Positions 54,854 through 58,352 of a stretch of 58,352 nt of DNA are shown here, one piece after another (position 1 is the first letter of the stretch; every line of letters begins with the position of its first letter). The notes under the pieces are model-generated. The model saw only the letters and a program-made list of their open reading frames with translations. It did no database searches and was not told the origin of the DNA. The stretch is from Rickettsiales bacterium (GTDB taxonomy: Bacteria; Bacteroidota; Bacteroidia; Cytophagales; Cyclobacteriaceae): positions 191,995-250,346 of the forward strand of contig PBTY01000012.1 of NCBI GenBank assembly GCA_002729235.1. Direction: 5' to 3'. A program made the translations under genes and the position numbers.

Positions 54854-56200
54854 GTGTTTAATCGACTCAGAAATACGTTTAAACACGGTGTACATCCACC
54901 GGAGCACAAGGACGAAACCAATGGCCTGGCCATTAGACAATTCTCTTTTGCTCCGGTGATCACCCTACCCACTTCTCAGCATTTGGGGAAACCCTCCAAA
55001 ATCATTGTGAGAGAAGGTCAGGAGGTGGTGCGTGGACAGTTATTGGCAGAAGCCGATGGCATGATGTCCGTACCGCTTCATGCTCCGGTGACGGGAGTCG
55101 TTCGGAAAATCGCCAATGTCCCTACCATTTCTGGCAAGATGACTTCTGGGATCTTCCTGGAGAGTTTGACTGCCTCTGGACAGGAAGTGATTGAAGGAAC
55201 ACCCATATCACTGGAAAGCTCACCAGAAGAAATCTTACAGGGAATTCAAAATGCTGGAATCGTTGGTCTGGGAGGAGCAGCATTTCCTACCCATGTGAAG
55301 CTGAAAATTCCTGAAGGGAAGCATTGCGAAACGCTATTGATCAATGGAGTGGAATGCGAACCTTTCTTAACCACAGATCATCGGGTGATGCTCGAACAAC
55401 CAGATGACATATTCATAGGAGTTCGCTATGTGATGAAAGCCACAGGCGCACAAAAAGCGATACTGGGAATTGAAGCCAATAAGCAAGATGCTGCTGATTT
55501 CTTGAAATCACGAATACCCGAAGATCTTCCATTGGAGGTTCGTGTGGTGCCTGTCAAATACCCGCAAGGAGCTGAAAAAATGCTCATTACGAGTATTTTG
55601 GGAGTAGAAGTTCCATCTGGAGGCTTACCAATTGATGTCAATGTGGTGGTGATTAATGTCGCGACTACAGCAGAGATCGGCAGGCTATTACCTCATGGAC
55701 GAGGCATTCAGGAGCGAGTGATTACCATCACCGGACCTGGAGTGAAGAAGAAAGGCAACTACCTCATTCCGATAGGTACTCCTCTCCGATACATTTTGGA
55801 AGAAGTGGGTGTGGATGGCGCTATCCGAGAAGTATACATGGGTGGCCCAATGATGGGCGTGGCAGTAAGCAATTTGGATATCAGCGTCACTAAAGGCACT
55901 TCAGGTGTGGTGGTTTTCTCTGAGAAACAGGTGACCACCGAGCAACCTGAGTACCCATGCATTAAATGTGCTGCTTGTGTAGATGCCTGTCCTTTATCTC
56001 TCAACCCTTCTAAACTGGGTATTCTAGCCAAAAATGAGTCCTATGATTTGATGGCGGACGAATACCATCTGATGGATTGTTTTGAATGTGGTTCTTGTGC
56101 CTACGTGTGTCCTTCACACATTCCGCTGGTACAGTATTTCCGCATTTCGAAATCGATTGTCAGAAAACGTGCAGCTAAAAAACGATTGGAAAATGCTTAA
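54854..56200 (+). CDS. rnfC: RnfC, Fe-S/NADH-binding subunit of the Rnf complex
   Basis: 448 residues from the GTG at 54854, chosen since it follows the oxidoreductase stop by 1 bp and gives FNRLRNTFKHGVHPPEHKD, the family N-terminus; a TTG at 54827 would overlap the previous gene. The N-terminal barrel and NADH/FMN region (EGQEVVRGQLLAE, GVGGAAFPTHVKLK-like GLGGAAFPTHVKLKIPEG) precede two [4Fe-4S] motifs near the C-terminus: CIKCAACVDACP and CFECGSCAYVCP. Links NADH to the membrane part. The RnfC C-terminal tail extension is short. Confidence 0.93.
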   Translation: MFNRLRNTFKHGVHPPEHKDETNGLAIRQFSFAPVITLPTSQHLGKPSKIIVREGQEVVRGQLLAEADGMMSVPLHAPVTGVVRKIANVPTISGKMTSGIFLESLTASGQEVIEGTPISLESSPEEILQGIQNAGIVGLGGAAFPTHVKLKIPEGKHCETLLINGVECEPFLTTDHRVMLEQPDDIFIGVRYVMKATGAQKAILGIEANKQDAADFLKSRIPEDLPLEVRVVPVKYPQGAEKMLITSILGVEVPSGGLPIDVNVVVINVATTAEIGRLLPHGRGIQERVITITGPGVKKKGNYLIPIGTPLRYILEEVGVDGAIREVYMGGPMMGVAVSNLDISVTKGTSGVVVFSEKQVTTEQPEYPCIKCAACVDACPLSLNPSKLGILAKNESYDLMADEYHLMDCFECGSCAYVCPSHIPLVQYFRISKSIVRKRAAKKRLENA

Positions 56201-57212
56201 CAAGACCTTACATATTAGCACCTCTCCTCACCTCACCAAAGGCTTGACTACAACGCAGATCATGAGAAACGTGGTATACGCTCTACTTCCTGCTGTGGGG
56301 TATGCGGTATATGCTTTTGGATTGGATGCTTTTCTGCTCATCTCTACTACAACCATCGCGGCGGTAGTGACTGAGCATATGCTGTGCAAATGGTCGAATA
56401 AGGATTCTACAGTTGGCGACTGGTCAGCAGTCATCTCAGGATTACTGCTAGGAATGACATTGCCTCCATCCTTCCCTCTTTGGATGGCCTTTTTAGGTGG
56501 TGTGATCGCCATTGGTTTAGGGAAATATGTATTTGGAGGATTAGGCAATAATTCCTTCAATCCAGCATTGGTTGGCCGGGCTGTTTTGCAAGCTGCCTTT
56601 CCAGTTGCGATCACTACCTGGTCCACCTCCTTCATTCCGCATCGATTTACAGAAGTTTCCTCCTCCGTATTGGCGTTGCCATTCATGAAACCAACCTATG
56701 ATGCCGTATCTGGAGCGACTCCACTTTCCGCATTCAAATTTGATGGAGTGATTGCAGACTCAATGGATCTGGCAATGGGTATGGTCAGTGGATCAGCTGG
56801 TGAAACCAATGCTTTACTCATTCTCCTTGGCGGAATATACCTGGCAAGTAGAAAAATGCTGAATTGGCGAATTCCAGTAGCTGTTATTGCAACCGTATAT
56901 GTTTTCAGTTCCATTCTGCACCTGATCAATCCTGAAGTTTACCCATCTGGTGTATTCATGATATTTTCAGGCGGTTTAATGCTTGGAGCGGTCTTCATGG
57001 CCACTGACATGGTCGCTTCTCCACTAACCACTCCTGGTGTAGTGATTTATGGGATCCTGATCGGAACGCTCATTGTGGTCATCCGCATATGGGGTGGCTT
57101 ACCTGAGGGTGTAATGTATGCCATTCTGTTGGCGAACGCGGTTTCTCCGCACATAGACAAGTTCACACAAAATAGAGTATATGGCACCTCTAAACGAAAA
57201 CAACTAGCATGA
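56193..57212 (+). CDS. rnfD: RnfD, membrane subunit
   Basis: 339 residues from the ATG at 56193 (8-bp overlap with rnfC); MLNKTLHISTSPHLTKGLTTTQIMRNVVYALLP is the family start. About nine membrane segments. FMN is attached covalently to the Thr of the SGAT motif in YDAVSGATPLSAFK. GNNSFNPALVGRAV is another family stretch. Part of the ion-pumping core. Confidence 0.95.
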   Translation: MLNKTLHISTSPHLTKGLTTTQIMRNVVYALLPAVGYAVYAFGLDAFLLISTTTIAAVVTEHMLCKWSNKDSTVGDWSAVISGLLLGMTLPPSFPLWMAFLGGVIAIGLGKYVFGGLGNNSFNPALVGRAVLQAAFPVAITTWSTSFIPHRFTEVSSSVLALPFMKPTYDAVSGATPLSAFKFDGVIADSMDLAMGMVSGSAGETNALLILLGGIYLASRKMLNWRIPVAVIATVYVFSSILHLINPEVYPSGVFMIFSGGLMLGAVFMATDMVASPLTTPGVVIYGILIGTLIVVIRIWGGLPEGVMYAILLANAVSPHIDKFTQNRVYGTSKRKQLA

Positions 57213-57880
57213 GCACTGTAGCAACCAAACCGAAAACACAAAGCTCTAAAATGATTCAAGTCATGGGAGGACTAGGCGCACTATGTGCATTATTGATTGT
57301 ACTCACTTACGAGGGCACTGCGGAACGAATTGCTCATCTGAAAGATGAAGCGCTGCAAGAAGCAGTGATTTATGTACTACCTGGAGCTAAAACCACTAAG
57401 GAATTTTACATTGATTCGGACCATCACATATCCTCCGAATGGACGGAAAATGCCGTTCCAATATTCGCTGGTTATGATGCCAACAATCAACTGATAGGTG
57501 TTGCCATTGAAGCATCCGGACGTGGATATGCGGATATCATCAAGGTGCTTTATGGATATGATCCAATCAAGCAGCAAATCATTGGCTTTTATGTACTCGA
57601 GAGCAAAGAGACTCCTGGTCTGGGAGATAAGATTCAAAAAGATGCCAGCTTCCTGGAAAACTTCACCGAACTGGATGTTTCCCTGGGATCCAATGGTTCT
57701 ACCAACAATGGGGTGGTCACCGTCAAACATGGACAGAAGAAAAACCCATGGGAAATTGATGGAATTACAGGAGCTACCATTTCTTCTCGTGCTATTGGGG
57801 TCATGCTTAACGCAAGTACCAATGAATGGCTAGCGATCATTCAGGCAAACTTACCTGTCATTCAAAATCCAGAAAGATGA
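57209..57880 (+). CDS. rnfG: RnfG, FMN-binding subunit
   Basis: 223 residues with one N-terminal membrane segment (about 15-34). The flavinylation motif is GITGATISSRAI, with the FMN-bearing Thr in SGAT-like TGAT. GRGYADIIKVLYGYDP and LESKETPGLGDKI are usual RnfG blocks. It overlaps rnfD by 4 bp (ATGA) and rnfE by 4 bp. Confidence 0.95.
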   Translation: MSTVATKPKTQSSKMIQVMGGLGALCALLIVLTYEGTAERIAHLKDEALQEAVIYVLPGAKTTKEFYIDSDHHISSEWTENAVPIFAGYDANNQLIGVAIEASGRGYADIIKVLYGYDPIKQQIIGFYVLESKETPGLGDKIQKDASFLENFTELDVSLGSNGSTNNGVVTVKHGQKKNPWEIDGITGATISSRAIGVMLNASTNEWLAIIQANLPVIQNPER

Positions 57881-58352
57881 GTCAGCTTGTGAAAGAACCG
57901 AAACAGAAAAGCTTTTTTACCACACTGGCAGAAAGTCCATCTACCAATGAGTTCATGAAAGGTATCTGGAAGGACAATCCCGTCTTTGTGCAGGTATTGG
58001 GTATGTGTCCGACATTGGCGGTCACCAATACGGCAGAGAATGCCCTGGCCATGGGATTCGCAACGACTTTCGTGTTGGTGATGTCCAACATCCTGGTATC
58101 GGCACTTAGAAACGTGATACCGAAGGAAGTACGAATTGCCAGTTACATCCTGATCATCGCGACGTTTGTGACTATGACTGACTATGCCATCCAGGCCATT
58201 AGTGTGGATTTACACAAAAGCCTTGGAGCATTCATCTCACTGATAGTGGTCAACTGCCTGATACTCAGCCGAGCAGAGGCTTTTGCCTCTAAAAACACTA
58301 TAATCCCCTCTGTACTTGACGGGCTCGGTATGGGATTGGGATTTGTGCTCGC
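57877..58352 (+). CDS. rnfE: RnfE, membrane subunit (3' end outside window)
   Basis: 158 codons are visible from the ATG at 57877, which overlaps the rnfG stop (ATGA); the frame is open to the window end. LGMCPTLAVTNTAENALAMG, LIVVNCLILSRAEAFAS and SVLDGLGMGLGF are diagnostic of RnfE. Membrane protein. Order C-D-G-E is the usual Rnf core order; rnfA would be expected next outside the window. Confidence 0.95.
   Translation, partial: MSQLVKEPKQKSFFTTLAESPSTNEFMKGIWKDNPVFVQVLGMCPTLAVTNTAENALAMGFATTFVLVMSNILVSALRNVIPKEVRIASYILIIATFVTMTDYAIQAISVDLHKSLGAFISLIVVNCLILSRAEAFASKNTIIPSVLDGLGMGLGFVL

Overview
The window looks like chromosomal DNA of a marine, polysaccharide-degrading Bacteroidota member, most likely of the Cytophagales. 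This is inferred from the AT-rich DNA, many Bacteroidota-type lipoprotein glycosidases, a type IX secretion tail on a BACON/CBM6 enzyme, families GH92, GH97 and DUF2961, four S1 sulfatases, and a very large pyruvate:ferredoxin oxidoreductase beside Rnf genes. No rRNA, tRNA, CRISPR array, IS element or phage gene was seen. The window opens inside a GH97 gene and closes inside rnfE. 

Bases 1-25050 are a carbohydrate-catabolic region: GH97 (partial); a secreted GH5 with two BACON domains, CBM6 and a T9SS tail; a LacI-type regulator; a gntP-type permease / substrate-binding lipoprotein / amidohydrolase operon; a GH30 lipoprotein; a five-gene operon (serine hydrolase, Gfo/Idh oxidoreductase, DUF1080, GH3, and a 920-residue propeller protein resembling lambda-carrageenases); and a five-gene minus-strand operon (trehalase-like GH, GH92, esterase, sulfatase, SpoIIAA-like). 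Bases 35416-44409 add a second block: GH36-like alpha-galactosidase, three sulfatases, an SGNH hydrolase and a GH172/DUF2961 enzyme. Together they suggest attack on a sulfated polysaccharide containing galactose and/or mannose, with surface enzymes, desulfation, deacylation and an oxidative (3-keto) branch. No SusC/SusD pair lies in the window. 

The most coherent signal is a repeated operator. Seven intergenic copies of an 18-bp palindrome (best form AACGTTMCCGGKAACGTT, right half nearly invariant and usually followed by ATTTT) sit 45-160 bp before genes. One copy serves almost every carbohydrate transcription unit and one abuts the start of the LacI-type gene, so the window seems to show a dispersed local regulon with its own regulator. 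Two copies precede genes not obviously about sugars (an M23-like protein and an arylamine N-acetyltransferase). 

Bases 25227-35350 between the two blocks hold single housekeeping or stress genes: a monooxygenase-like gene broken by one base, DUF4180, AlkD-like, EVE, RibD-like reductase, M23, HxlR with divergent quinone-oxidoreductase-like gene, Crp/Fnr with SDR, ArsR/racemase/cupin, YdeI-like and NAT. Bases 44701-49079 carry two convergent histidine kinases and a lipoprotein. Bases 49533-58352 hold a small HEPN-like gene, a 1632-residue pyruvate:ferredoxin oxidoreductase with an extra C-terminal ferredoxin-like module, and rnfC-D-G-E, apparently one operon linking pyruvate oxidation to an ion-pumping Rnf complex.
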